From the NCBI GenBank assembly GCA_963682055.1, contig OY821745.1, forward strand, positions 30,687,342-30,751,341: a stretch of 64,000 bases of DNA, written 5' to 3'. The translations under genes and the position numbers were made by a program. Origin of the DNA: Primula veris. Its lineage: Eukaryota; Streptophyta; Magnoliopsida; Ericales; Primulaceae. The notes beneath the pieces were generated by a model that was not told the DNA's origin, ran no database searches, and worked only from the letters and a program-made list of their open reading frames with translations. Below are positions 1-11,300 of the stretch, in pieces (the first letter of the stretch is position 1; each line of letters starts with the position of its first letter).

Positions 1-516
1 TTTTCAGGAACATCGAAATTTGCTTCTCAGAAGGCCAGCGACGCTGCCAACATGGCTTCTGAGAAACTCGGACAAGCCAAAGATGTGGCCTCTGAAAAAG
101 CAATACACACAATAAATAAATCCTCGGATTTAGCTGGTGATGCAAAAGAAACCGTATCTGAATCTATGAATAATGGCAAAGCTAGAGATGCATATAACTC
201 GGCTGCTGACAAGGGTAACCAAGCCCAAGAGACCATGGCTCATCATGGTAAAGACAAGGCTAACGATGCTTATAACTATGCGACTAGAAAGATGAGTGAG
301 GCTGGGAGAGTGGCCTCAAATTTGGGCAGTAATGGAGGAGAAAAAATGAACGAGGCATACGGTAACATGAAAGAGAGTGTTGGTGATAAATACGAATCGG
401 CCAAGGAGAAAATGGGGGAGCAGGCGAGGGAGAAGTATGAAGCTGCAAAAGAGAAGGCTTCGGATTTGGCTGGTAATGTTGGAGCGAAGATGAGGAACAA
501 CGTAGCGGAGTTATAA
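1..516 (+). CDS. LEA_4-type late embryogenesis abundant protein, C-terminal part (gene starts before the window)
   Basis: The reading frame is open from the window edge to a TAA at 514-516. The bases ttttcag at 1-7 look like a 3' splice site, so the last exon probably starts at 8; the ATG at 52 is then an internal methionine. The visible ~170 residues are highly hydrophilic, lack Cys and Trp, and are built from degenerate 11-residue amphipathic units rich in Ala, Lys, Glu and Asp (for example the stretches around YESAKEKMGEQAREKYEAAK and KASDLAGNVGAKM). This is the group 3 / LEA_4 pattern. Such proteins are mostly disordered when hydrated, fold into helices on drying, and protect membranes and proteins in seeds or under drought. 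The subcellular location cannot be told because the N-terminus is missing. The antisense frames here are shadows of the repeats. Confidence 0.85.
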   Translation, partial: FSGTSKFASQKASDAANMASEKLGQAKDVASEKAIHTINKSSDLAGDAKETVSESMNNGKARDAYNSAADKGNQAQETMAHHGKDKANDAYNYATRKMSEAGRVASNLGSNGGEKMNEAYGNMKESVGDKYESAKEKMGEQAREKYEAAKEKASDLAGNVGAKMRNNVAEL

Positions 517-2628
517 GGAGTTGGATTGTTGATAGGAAGCGCTTGCTCACGAAGCCTCCTATTAATGTTTTGTTTTTCGCTTGCTAATTTTGTTGTTCTC
601 TGATCAAATGGTTTTAGGAAGTTGGAATTCTGTGTTCCAATGCAAGTCTGCTCTTCGAAGTTGCACATTTATTGTGTTGTAGTATCGTTGTTTGTTCGTG
701 TTATATTAAAAGTGATTTATATCTTTTGTATCTTCACCTTATGAAAAGCTGTTTTCCATGCAATACGTTCTAAGGTTTACTTTTATGTTTTATGTACAAT
801 TTATTGTTCATTTCTATAGAGTTCATTGTTTCAGCAGAACACCCCTGTATCTACTGGTAACAATTGAAAGTTGACTTTAGGGGGGTAAGTACTTGTTTGG
901 CCAAAGGGAGATGATTGGGTTCATATGGCGTATGCAGCTGATCTCTTTTTTTTTTTGCATTATTCTCGACTTTGTTTTATGTACAAATTGAACTCATAAA
1001 CTTTCCAGGCTTCCGGCAGAAGCTTGTCGTTTGGTTTTGGTTCATCAAAAAAGGAGAGAAAGAATATGCTATCAGGGTTAGTATGGGGGGGAAAAACTGC
1101 AGCTCTCGTCTTGCCAAAATATGTTGCAAACAAAAAGCTAAATAGAAGCAGCCTGACAAAATCAGGAAAACGAGATCCATATTTGTCGCAAAAGAAATGT
1201 TTTCCAACCTGACAATGACAAGAAAATCTGTAGGGAGGAAAACTTGTACTACAGAACTAAATCTAGAGAGTATATCTTGACCAATGGTGAATGTTCCGAG
1301 TTGAGGGTCCATTCTTTCTAGTTATACATACATGCATACATGCATACATGTATGTATCATAGTCGCCTACCGGGACTATATTAGAATTCAACTGTGTATC
1401 AACACCTTCACATGCTCTTCTTGGCTTCTTGCCCCCCCTCCGACCAAGCTTGTTTGAACAAATAGAATATTCACCCTTATCATTCCTCCCATATGCAGTC
1501 CCTGGAAACAAACAGCATCTGTATAAAAGTTGCGGAGGTAGTATCAAGCAAAATCTATAAACCAGCATTTAACACTTTCAAAAAAGAGTTGCAGTGTTGA
1601 GAGGAAGAGAAATTTTAGGTGACAGACTTGCAGGGCAAATATTGTATGCAACATCTTGACACCAGGCCTTTAGAAATGATAATTACAAAGGTTCTTGAAT
1701 GTCTTAATTTTACTTAGTGTTGTAGGATATTCTTGAGAATGTACAACTTCTCACATCGTATAAGTTTACTCCACCAATAAATACTAGACAGCATTTGTAT
1801 CAATAAGGGAAGAATTTAAGGACTCACCAAGACTTGTTAATGTGAAACATATATACATATACATACGGGTAAAGTTTATATATACATTTCGAGGGTGATG
1901 TATACTCCAATGTAATTCTTATATAAACCAACACGAATCCATCTGAACATGTAATGCACAGAAGATAACCTTCTTACAACGAAGCAAATAAAAAATGCTA
2001 AGGACCATAAATCTACGTTTATGTTTCCTAGTCTGAGTTTAAAGCTTTTCGAACGACTTCATTCATATACGATTCGTGGCTCCTCTAACGTGTGACTCCT
2101 ATAATGTGTTCAACGAGAACTTAATGAATTCATCTTAAATCTACCTCCATTACTGAAGCAACAAAACTACTACGCAGTAGCCCAACAAGAAACAATCCAT
2201 ATTTTGCTAAAGAATCTTCAGAACTCCATAAGCACATCCAACACTAACACGTTCCCTACCTACAAAAGCATTTAATACCGGTCTCTGAAGGTTCCAAATC
2301 TTTGATAGATTCCATTTCAAGCAGTCAACCAGAACTTCTAAAGATCAACCTCGACATGACAACAGATTGTTACTCTCAAAATGGTAACAGCAGCCAACTT
2401 TAGAAGCTCTCCCCACTAATTTTTTTTAAACTCGATAATAGCTGAATAAGCTTTTGTAACAAGAATCGATAACCCCTTAACACCAGACGCCTTAGAAAGT
2501 CCATACAGTGAACTAAATGCTTACTATATCAATAATGGACTTTGATCTCACTTTCAACCGTCTACGATTGTAATGTCACAATCTTAAAAGATTGGGCTAT
2601 TTAGAAATTATTTTGACTCACCCTTAAG
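517..2628. other. Non-coding stretch downstream of the LEA gene
   Basis: The first ~200 bases are the probable 3'UTR of the LEA gene. The rest holds only short unsupported ORFs, a small ATAC/CATG simple repeat near 1326-1355, and AT-rich anonymous sequence. No homology to a gene family is recognisable. Confidence 0.5.
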
Positions 2629-2743
2629 CAGTGGCGGAGCTAGAATTTGGAAATGGGCTGGCTGAAATTCCAACAAAATATATGAGGTGCTAATCCACTA
2701 TTTTTATAATATGGTTTACAGCCACCTCCTAGCTCCTCCCCCA
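2629..2743. mobile_element. hAT-type MITE (115 bp)
   Basis: The left end CAGTGGCGGAGCTAG is matched by an inverted right end (TGGGGGAGGAGCTAG when reverse-complemented). The element is flanked by the perfect 8-bp direct repeat CCCTTAAG at 2621-2628 and 2744-2751. An 8-bp target duplication and a CAGTGGCGGA-type terminus are typical of plant hAT non-autonomous elements. Confidence 0.85.
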
Positions 2744-2809
2744 CCCTTAAGGATAACATAGAAATATTATGATTAAACCGCATAGCAACCAGTTGGAACC
2801 ACACTTATT

Positions 2810-2813
<4 letters not shown>

Positions 2814-2851
<38 letters not shown>
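2814..2851. repeat. Poly-G homopolymer, 38 nt
   Basis: An uninterrupted run of 38 G follows acc and precedes cgcatg. It lies about 450 bp downstream of the glycosylase stop codon. The true length is unreliable because such runs are poorly sequenced. It could form stacked G-quadruplexes. Confidence 0.9.
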
Positions 2852-3296
2852 CGCATGTACTGGTAGAGATTAACTAAGGCAAGCAGAAATTTTCCTCAAT
2901 AAATATGTAAATAACTAAGGATCAGCAACTAAAATTATCAGCAATCAAAATCCATGTTATATGTTCCATGTCTCCCTCACACATAAAAAAAGATTTCTTT
3001 TCCTTAATTGGATAATAAGCTAGTACACTGAACAACATTCTTTAAAATAATCAAAAATGGCAGAACAACAATTCCAGCATGTTGAGATTTTTTATATCAC
3101 CCAAAGGGAAAAAAATACGGTCTTGATACGATCATGCATAAACAACAAAAACACTTCGACCCTTTTGGCAATCTCAATTAGCACAATAACACAACTAAAT
3201 TGAACATCAAAGTCCACTAAAGCATAATACATACTATAAAGATCTGAACCCTACTATTTAAACATATAAAAATTGAACTTCAAGACAAAGGAGTAG

Positions 3297-6200
3297 CTAC
3301 CCGAAATTGTCATCACCGTTGATTGCCTCCTCCTCGACCTCCAAACATGTCTCCGCCTCCACGTGATGACTTGTCTCCAAATGAAGCTGATGTGTCTCGG
3401 CATCTGCATGCTGCTGCACCATCTGTTGCTGAAGTGGCATAACGTTTAACCCCTCACACGCAACCACCGGCCCTCCCTGTGCCGTCCCCCTCGCCTCTAC
3501 CAACCGCCACATGTACCACGACCCAACCGACCTATACGGCTTCCATTTCTCACACAACTGCTCTATTTGTGAAGGTCTCGGTAATTCCTCTAACCCATAT
3601 AAAAGCTGCACCCCCTTTCTCACTCCTATATCGCTAACTGGCAACACGTCCGGCCTATGCAACAACAAAAACATAATGTTGAGAACTAGAACAAATACGC
3701 ACGTGAAATGAATAACTAGAAAAAAAAATCTGTTTAGCTTTTTATGAGTGCAATTCACTAAGAGAGACTGATCAGGGGAATCAAATATTAATTTACGATT
3801 ACATGTTACATCTTTTATATATGAATGAACAGGTCCAGAAATCCTAGTGACAATCCTCCCCAGCAGTCAAATGATTCAAGGAATGAAGTAATGAACTACA
3901 TGGAGACAGCCTCCCATATTTCTAAAAACTGACACAAAAAAACATGTATTTTAATAAAAAAATCTTCAAATATCCCCAATTACGGAAAAAAACATATAGA
4001 ATATCATATCTCTTCCTGTGTGAGCTTCGCCACTGTAAATGATAACAAATTAATACTGTGCAATGCTTTTCTACTTTTCCTATTGAAAGATTGTTAGCCC
4101 TTTAAGAGTAAAATTTATCTAACAGTAACCATTTAAAAATTTAAGAATATACATTTAAGCAAGGTTAAGAATCCACTTTCCCACTGTTTTTTTAAGCAAT
4201 CTTTTAAAAGTTGATGCCAGGCCGGGCCTAAATAAGTACACAATGTAATGTTTTATTTTCATTTATTCTTATACAGATAAAGGTCATAATTAGGTGACAG
4301 TCTACCTACCTATGCAAAGAGAAGATCATAAACATGTGAACCGACCACGACCCAATTCCCTCAACCATAGACAACATAGTGAAAAGCGACTTCTCGTCCA
4401 TTTTCATAATCGTATAGTAATTCGATGGCTTTTTTATCGTTTTCGAAGAAAAAAGTACCAACAGTAGAATTCTTCTAATAAAATGTCACTTAAACACTAA
4501 AATGAGTAACAAAGGACATAAAAGTAAACACTCAAGTTAAATGTCAATCATATGTAAAAAAAAACCACAAAGAATGTTTTTTTTTCCACTTATAGTTATA
4601 GGATATAATAGTGGTAATTAGATGACAATGTGAACCTACCTATGCAAAGAGAAGATCATGAACATGTGAACGGACCACGACCCGATCCCCTTCACCATAG
4701 ACAACATAGTAAAAAGCGACTTCTCATCCATTTTCATGATCGTTTCATCCGATAAAATCCCAGTCTTGAACTTATGCGCCAAATCAAACAAATAAGTCGT
4801 CTTCCTAACCGACACATTAATCCCTTTTAGCGACTGAGGGGTTAGAGAGAGAACCGTGTCGGGCAGCACCAGGGGCTCCCCGCCGCAGAGCTCAACAAAC
4901 TTGGTGTATATCTGCGTACCTGTAGAAACTCATATATGTGCTAATCAATCGTCATTGTTATCACATAAAGAAGGAAAAAGAAACGATATGTGTATCAAAG
5001 AAGGGGGGCTAACACCCCAAATAAGGTGTCGGTGACACTCGGAGGTTTTAATCTCATGTAAATATAGTTTTTCCTATTTTTTTATCAAATCATACTATAA
5101 AAACGCTAGTTATACAATAGTATTTTTACTATTGATATTTTTTTTTTTTTGACATCTTGGGTTTTAAAAGTCTAGCAAAACACAACTAAATCGAAAAAAA
5201 ACCGAAACTAAAAATATGGACAACTAACTAGTGTACATGTTGCTTGATTGAATAAAATAAATAGAAACAAACTATATTTACATGAGCCTAAAACCTCGGC
5301 GAGAGAAGAGGGAAATTCTGTTATATTTAAAAGTATCCACAGCAGAGTTTTCTTAACTACTCTTTCATAATTACAGCGCAGAGTCCTGTAGTTATCTAAC
5401 AAACATCAATTTGATCCACTAATTAACAATATGGTAACTAAAAATCCGTTTGGCATCAACTTTTTTGGTCAAAAAGGTACTTTCCCAAAGCAAAGCAACT
5501 GTAAAGAAATTTATTATAAATTCCGGTTAGTTCCTTAACACATTTTTAAAAGCTTGATTTATTAAGATCTGCATTTGATTTTAAATTTTAGCTTCTTTGC
5601 TTTGATTCATTCAAAATGACCAAATTGCCCATATTTTAAAGATAATTTAACGTTTTATGCATAGTAATTGTTTTAGCGTATATTTTCGTAAAAGACGTTG
5701 ATTTTTTTTTTGGAACTCCGAAACTGGTGCCGAAAAAACTAAAAAATCCACAAAAACTAGACTTCTGCTTTTTAAGCTTTTCCTGCTTTTATAGCAAAAA
5801 TATAACTTTTTAAAAGCCATAAAAGCTAGCATACTAAACACCCAATGCTTTTTTGTAGTAAAAAATAGAAGTATAAAAGCAATGTAAAAAAGCTTGTACC
5901 AAACACACACTAAGGGTCCGTTTGGCAACTGGTTTTTTGGCCCAAAATCAGATTTTAAAAATCTGTTTTAAAAATCTACTGAAAACCCAGAATTTAAAAT
6001 TCTGGATTTTTTAGCCTTTTTAGCCTAAAAATCTAATTTTCAGAAGCTAAATAATCGAACTGTCCAAACACCCACATATATCTAAAATAAAAAATCCACT
6101 AAAAAAAATCTGTTGCCAAACGGACTTTAACTAAAGTCAATCGTACCCGCTTTGAACGCCAATTGTTGATATAAAATGCTCTTCGTGAGCGCCAAGAACG

Positions 6201-6561
6201 GGGGCTGGTGCGTGTCGTAGCTCGGGGGCGGTAGAGAGGGAATGAGGTCAGACAAGAGTACGTCGACGGTGGTGAGGTGGCGTATTCCTGCAGAGATCTC
6301 GCCGGGGTAGGACAACGGCTTCAGAGGCGGTGGAGGGAGAGTTCTCCGGCGGGATTTCACGGCAGAGGAGGTGGTTAGGGTTACGGAGTTGGTAGGTTTG
6401 GGTGGGATTTGTTGATCGGGGTCTGGTTTGGTAGATGGGAGGGGGGAAAGTGAGAGTTTTCGTAATTTGTGGGGTCGGAGTGGGATTTTTGAAGAGTTTG
6501 GGGGGGTTTTGGTAGATAGTTTGGGTGGTGGTGGTGGTGGAGATTGAGCTTTCTCTCCCAT
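3297..6561 (-). CDS. HhH-GPD base-excision DNA glycosylase (AlkA-like 3-methyladenine DNA glycosylase), 3 exons, 350 aa
   Basis: Exons on the minus strand: 6561-6147, 4919-4640 and 3654-3297, stop TAG at 3297-3299. Phases agree at both junctions ([10 protein letters not shown] and SLH|RPDV) and the total is 1053 nt. The first ~85 residues are Pro-rich and basic ([12 protein letters not shown]), possibly a nuclear or plastid leader. The catalytic core starts near [16 protein letters not shown] (about 120-136). The helix-hairpin-helix is [13 protein letters not shown] (213-225), and the catalytic Asp is most likely D240 in [11 protein letters not shown], followed by [12 protein letters not shown]. 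The last ~60 residues form an acidic, Gln/His-rich tail. The family removes alkylated bases such as 3-methyladenine by flipping them out, leaving an abasic site. The start ATG is the only one before the Pro-rich leader and follows a TA/GA simple repeat. Substrate range cannot be deduced from sequence. Confidence 0.92.
4275..4413 (-). repeat. Partial duplicate of glycosylase exon 2 inside intron 2, with an intact splice donor
   Basis: The segment copies the last ~103 coding bases of exon 2 (4640-4742) plus some adjoining intron, offset by 330 bp. It keeps the frame from IMKMDEKSL to the terminal SLH codons and the same donor (AG|GTAGGT, exon end 4310). Of nine base differences in the 103 bp, eight are synonymous and one changes Lys to Glu in the hairpin (MVKGIG to MVEGIG). 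The 5' two-thirds of exon 2 is absent and no strong acceptor is visible; a weak one follows the A-run near 4430-4440. It could be a cryptic or alternative exon, or a relic homogenised by gene conversion. Confidence 0.85.
5442..5910. mobile_element. Possible Tourist/Harbinger-like element in glycosylase intron 1
   Basis: The ends resemble each other only loosely in inverse orientation (both contain a GTTTGG core), and TAA lies on both sides (5439-5441 and 5911-5913). The interior is rich in AAAAGC-type A/T sequence. The right TAA is shared with the next element, which suggests one inserted beside the other. Confidence 0.45.
5914..6127. mobile_element. Tourist/Harbinger-like MITE (214 bp) in glycosylase intron 1
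   Basis: Terminal inverted repeats GGGTCCGTTTGGCAAC (left) and GTTGCCAAACGGACTT (right) are flanked by TAA at 5911-5913 and 6128-6130, the 3-bp target preference of PIF/Harbinger elements. The right end lies only 18 bp from the splice donor of exon 1 (GT at 6145-6146). Confidence 0.8.
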
Positions 6562-6564
6562 ATT

Positions 6565-6579
6565 ATATATATATATATG

Positions 6580-6646
<67 letters not shown>
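6565..6646. repeat. Compound AT/AG microsatellite in the glycosylase 5' leader
   Basis: A long (TA)n tract is followed by (GA)n directly upstream of the glycosylase start codon. On the sense strand it reads as a CT-rich then AT-rich leader, a common plant core-promoter/5'UTR composition and a likely length-polymorphic site. Confidence 0.9.
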
Positions 6647-6649
<3 letters not shown>

Positions 6650-6651
<2 letters not shown>

Positions 6652-6657
6652 GGGTTT
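6650..6657 (-). promoter_or_regulatory. Telo-box upstream of the glycosylase gene
   Basis: On the minus strand the sequence is AAACCCTA, about 90 bp before the ATG. Telo-boxes mark many plant promoters active in dividing cells. Assignment rests on sequence match and position only. Confidence 0.55.
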
Positions 6658-6950
6658 TTGATCGAGATGAGGGGAGTTTTATAGAATCTTATTATTTGGT
6701 ATTTGTTGATGGTGAGGGTAATTTTGTCATTTATTTATTTCATATGGCTATAAATCTACTCCGTACTATTCTAACTATTTAACCATTTTTGATAAAATCA
6801 ATTGTAACTATTGTTGTTTTTTTTTTTTTTACGGAGTCCTTTGGCCGACAACATTATGGCATATTTTTTTTTTTCAAATTTTTGGATTTTACATTTCACA
6901 AAAATTTGTATGTTCAAATTATTTAGTTTTTAAAAATTAGATTTTTAAAC

Positions 6951-7400
6951 GGAAAAATTACTAAAATGGTATTCAACCTATTAATTTTTAGTGATCTAGT
7001 ATCTAACCTAACATTTTTTTTCTAATTCGGTACTCAACTTATACGTTTCGCTTTAATTTGATATCCAACCTAGCATTTTTTCTAATTTGGTACCCAATCT
7101 ATACGTATTCAGTTCAATTAATGGGCTCAATCTGTCTTCGATCATCGATTTTTAACGCATACTAAGTCTCATTTACTATCGATTAACCTATCTGAAACCT
7201 TCAATTGTTGTATTTAACGAATTAAAAGTGAAACCACAACTTAATATGTTTGAGTTAATTAGGATAAAATGATCGGATATGGGTTGACTCCCTTAATTGG
7301 AGCGAAAATGTATAGGTTGGGTAACAAATTAGAAAGTGCTTAGCTTGGGTACTAAATCACTAAAAGTTAATAAGTTGGGTAATATTTTAGCATTTTTCCT
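6951..7400. mobile_element. Mutator-like fold-back MITE (about 450 bp)
   Basis: The first and last ~50 bases are inverted repeats (left begins GGAAAAATTACTAAAATGGT, right end reads GGAAAAATGCTAAAATATTA in reverse complement). The 10-bp direct repeat ATTTTTAAAC flanks it at 6941-6950 and 7401-7410, fitting the 9-10 bp target duplication of Mutator-like elements. The interior contains further internal TGGGTAC..AACC-type repeats and no ORF. Confidence 0.8.
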
Positions 7401-7671
7401 ATTTTTAAACTGAAAAGCTAAAAAATCCATTTTTTAAAATCTATATTTTTTGTGGATTTTTAAAGCAAATTTTAAAAATATAATTTTTAACTAAAAAATT
7501 TGTTACGAGAAGGATGTCAAGTAAAAATGTAGTGTTTTAACAAAAGATGTGAGGTGGACATTCTGAAATCAGGTATAGTATTGATTATAGTATTCGAATT
7601 GGGTTGTGAAATTAAATGAAATTCTGAATTGTGATTCTTTTTGTTGTTCTTTAAGAAGTTATTTAAACAAC

Positions 7672-7750
7672 AAGATGCTCTTTGTGATCGCTAAGGAGGG
7701 TTGGTGGGTGTCGTGGCTCAGGGGCGGTAGAGAGGGAATGTGGTCGAATA
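7672..7750 (-). pseudogene. Fragment of glycosylase exon 1
   Basis: About 79 bp closely matches the exon 1 region 6173-6250, including the stretch ggggcggtagagagggaatg, with one 3-nt deletion and roughly a dozen substitutions. It lies about 1.1 kb upstream of the gene and has no start codon, promoter or following exon. It is a relic of a partial duplication. The plus-strand ORF overlapping it (7606-7902) has no recognisable similarity. Confidence 0.75.
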
Positions 7751-8313
7751 GCGTGTGTAACAAAAACCATAATTTATTTATATGTTGGATGTTCTACAAA
7801 GAACGATATGTGTACCTTTTATTCTTATTTGCAATCGAAGTGTCATTTGACTTGTTATTGCTTATTAGCGCTTTGAAACAGTATGCACTACTTATCTATT
7901 GAAAAATTATGCAACTATACTTTACAAAATAATCATACGTGTTTGGATGTTTTGGTAAGCAACCAAACTTTATAAATAAATAAATAAAAACTACCTCAGT
8001 TTGTATCAGTGTAGTTCAACTTCAAGCTGCTAAACAATTTTTGCAGCTAATAAGTGATAATCAAGAACATAACGAGTGGTCTTACGTAATTCTCAATCAC
8101 TCAAGCCGTATATCTCAGTGGTCAGTGAGAACAGGTAGCTTTAATAACCAATATTATCGAGGATTCACTGGCATACATATTACTAACGATTGTGTAACTT
8201 ATAAATAATGCTATAACATGAATATCACATTGGCTCAATTTAAAACACCAACAATTTCACCCTATACAATGGCTAAATAAACTATCAACAAAAAAGACAA
8301 ATGACAAATTATT

Positions 8314-11300
8314 TCAACGATTCCACCTTGTCATCTTCATTGTCATTACTCTCCTTTTCTTGTTAGCTTTGTTCTTAGATGCAATCCGCAACTTCCTCTT
8401 TGCATTACGTATTGGATTAACCACAGCCAGTAGCTTATCCTCCCTCTTCCTCTTCTCTCTCTTCTTCTTGAGATGATTTCTGATTTGACAGTAAATCTGC
8501 ACAAAATTATTTGATCCTAGTATATTTTTAATGGTTTCGAGGGCTTCTTGTGCCAACTGCTTCACCTCATCTGTAATCGAGACAAATTTCAAGACAAGTT
8601 AGCGCAAAATTAAGAATTGAAAAACAGTAGGGAAACACCATGACAATAATTAGGCTGACCTTGAACAATTTTCCCAGCATAGCCTTCGCATACTTTGTAT
8701 AGTGGTACTAGCATTTCATATGCATATCCCTCCACATTTTCTGATGAGATGTTCTCAGGGTTGATAATCTTCTTCGAGACCGTCTTGAAAATATTAAAAA
8801 TAATGTTCATCTGCATAGTGTTATGTTCACCGTCAGTAACGGAGACTCCAGGATAGCCAAAAAGGGCTGGTGAGGCTAGTAAAAAAATACAAGACGTACC
8901 TTTCTCTTACAAGAATAAAAAAAAAATCACATTTATTTAGGTCATGTTTATGAGCAGTCAGTTTTCAGGATGTACGAATTCAAGATCAGAGAGTTGATTA
9001 TATTGTTTCAGTTTTATATATGATGTGTTATGCATATATTCATTCGAGAAGACAGTTATAAAAATAATATTTCATAGTTTTATTTTTGTAAAGTAAAGAT
9101 GAGGTTTTCAAATCTTATAATAAATTAAAGCTTTGGCAGTTGAAGTCAAATGAACAATCCTTGGCAGCAGGAAAATTCTATTATTTGCATTTTAACGAAT
9201 TAAGGTCTCATGAATAACTAAAAAGATCTGTCGTCCCAACATCAAGCTGTCGGTGACCTAGACATGCATTAGCTGAAACAAAGAAGTGTGTACATATATA
9301 TATGTGTGTGTGTGTGTGTTTATATTCATATACTGTATAGAGAGCCCACCTGAACAATCTCCATCTGAATGGCAATTTTTCCCAACCTCTTCAACAGGAA
9401 AGCGACTATAGATGATTGTTTCAAATTATTACTATAATCATCATCAGATATTAATGACGCAAACATACTACTTCCTTTTCCAGAATCAAGCAAATCTAAG
9501 GCTTTAAGAAACACGACTTTCTCTCTCTCCTTCAGGGCAGACTTAAATGCATTCAAATCGACATCTTTGTTTGCCACCAACATAGAATGAAGAGTAAATA
9601 TTATGAAAGTCAGATTCTGAGTGATTACAGTGCTGGCCGTGGTATCAGTCCGCATGGCTTTTAGTTGGCAACATAGAGTTACAGATATAAGGAAAAGTCT
9701 ACTTGGCTTAGTTAGAGGTAAAGTAGATAATTTCTCTGAATTTAAATTACTCGCTTTAGTAGCCGATGCAAAGTATAAGGCCAATAAACGGTTTGAAACC
9801 TCGCGTATCCACATATGTGGATGCAGTAGAAGCTCGCATACTGTGTCCCAAATATCCTGCAAATTAAATCAAGAATGAAAAAGAAAACACAAAGAAGAAT
9901 AAAGGAAATAAAATTATTAACAACAATATCTATCATGAAACTAATGAGAACATAGGTGTTATTTGCAAATTGCAACCAAGAGATCAGTGGTACGAGAGGA
10001 CCTCTGGGATTGTACAGCTTTAAGATCTCATATAGCTAACTCGGTAAGATGAAAATGATCCCATAAACTATGGCTGGTCTGCAAATAATACCCCTACATA
10101 CTTCCGTTCTTTTCAAATTAACCCCATGTACTATCTAAGTTTTGCAATCTACCCCATGTCCAATAGAAACAAAAAATGATCACAAACAAGCCATCAAACG
10201 GTAATACTCCCTCTGACCCTAAATAAGTGTCATGCTTCAAAAACTGTGATATTTAAGGATTTGAAACAATCACTTAAAATTCAACAAATGAGTATAAAAA
10301 AATATATAAATTTTCAAACAAAAACTATTTCAGAAGAATAAAAAAATATACTAAAAAAGGAAAACGGACACTTATGTTGGGACGTCCCAAAAAGGAAAGC
10401 AGGACACTTATTTAGGGACGGATGGAGTATTATTTTACAGTCAGAAATGAGAGTTGATTGAAACATTCAAAAGTAAAGCGTAATTTGCAAAACAGCCAGA
10501 GTGGGAGTAATTTTCAATTTACCCAAACTAGGTAAGAGCATAGGGAACACGGGAATGGAAAAATAATTTCACAGGCAAAACATTTACCTAGAAGTGAAAG
10601 ATAAAAGGAAAAATAAGGTAAATTATAACAGAAATCTCTGAATCTCATTTCACTTGGACCAGATTTTGCACTGCAATACCCTTTACTATATATATATACA
10701 CATGAAAGCAAACAAACCTTTCCAGCAGTAATTACCTCAAGATCTGTTGTGAGACATGAATCAGGGAACTGATGAAGTAGTTTCTCCAATAAAACAAGAG
10801 AATAATAAGCTTCTTTCCAAAACGGAATGGCACCTTCAGTAGATGGATCAAAATTCCTGCTAGCGAGAGCATCAAGTGCGGTGTGGAATATATTTCTCAT
10901 CACGGGGAAAATCTCATACGATTTGCCAAATTCCTTCTGCATTTCTTCAACCAGTAATCCCAAGACCTACTCACAAAAATAAATTGAATTACGATCTCAA
11001 GCTACATCAATTTAACAAATCTAATTGCAGTAAAACTTGTGGAAACTTTAACATATATGCACAAAGGTGCGTATACACTTTACAACAAAACCCCAATTAA
11101 GAGATTTGGAACTGAAATCAACGGAACCAAGGTCTTTGTTATTATAAGATAATGTTTAAAAGCTTGTCACGCTCTCGGACCGTGTTTATTACACTTCTCC
11201 ACACCAAGGTATCACCAAAATTCAATTGTGTACACTTGACCTACAAATTGGTTAGGGTTACTAAATGATTCAGAAAACCAAATATTTTGTTCACCATTAA

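Noticed and set aside
276..668. Antisense ORFs over the LEA gene
   Set aside because: They are mirror frames of the Ala/Lys/Glu repeat and have no start context or homology.
1024..1568. Short ORFs downstream of the LEA gene
   Set aside because: They have no recognisable domain, are biased by poly-A stretches and show no supporting splice structure.
7606..7902. Plus-strand ORF of 98 codons
   Set aside because: It runs antisense through the glycosylase exon 1 relic and has no similarity to known families.
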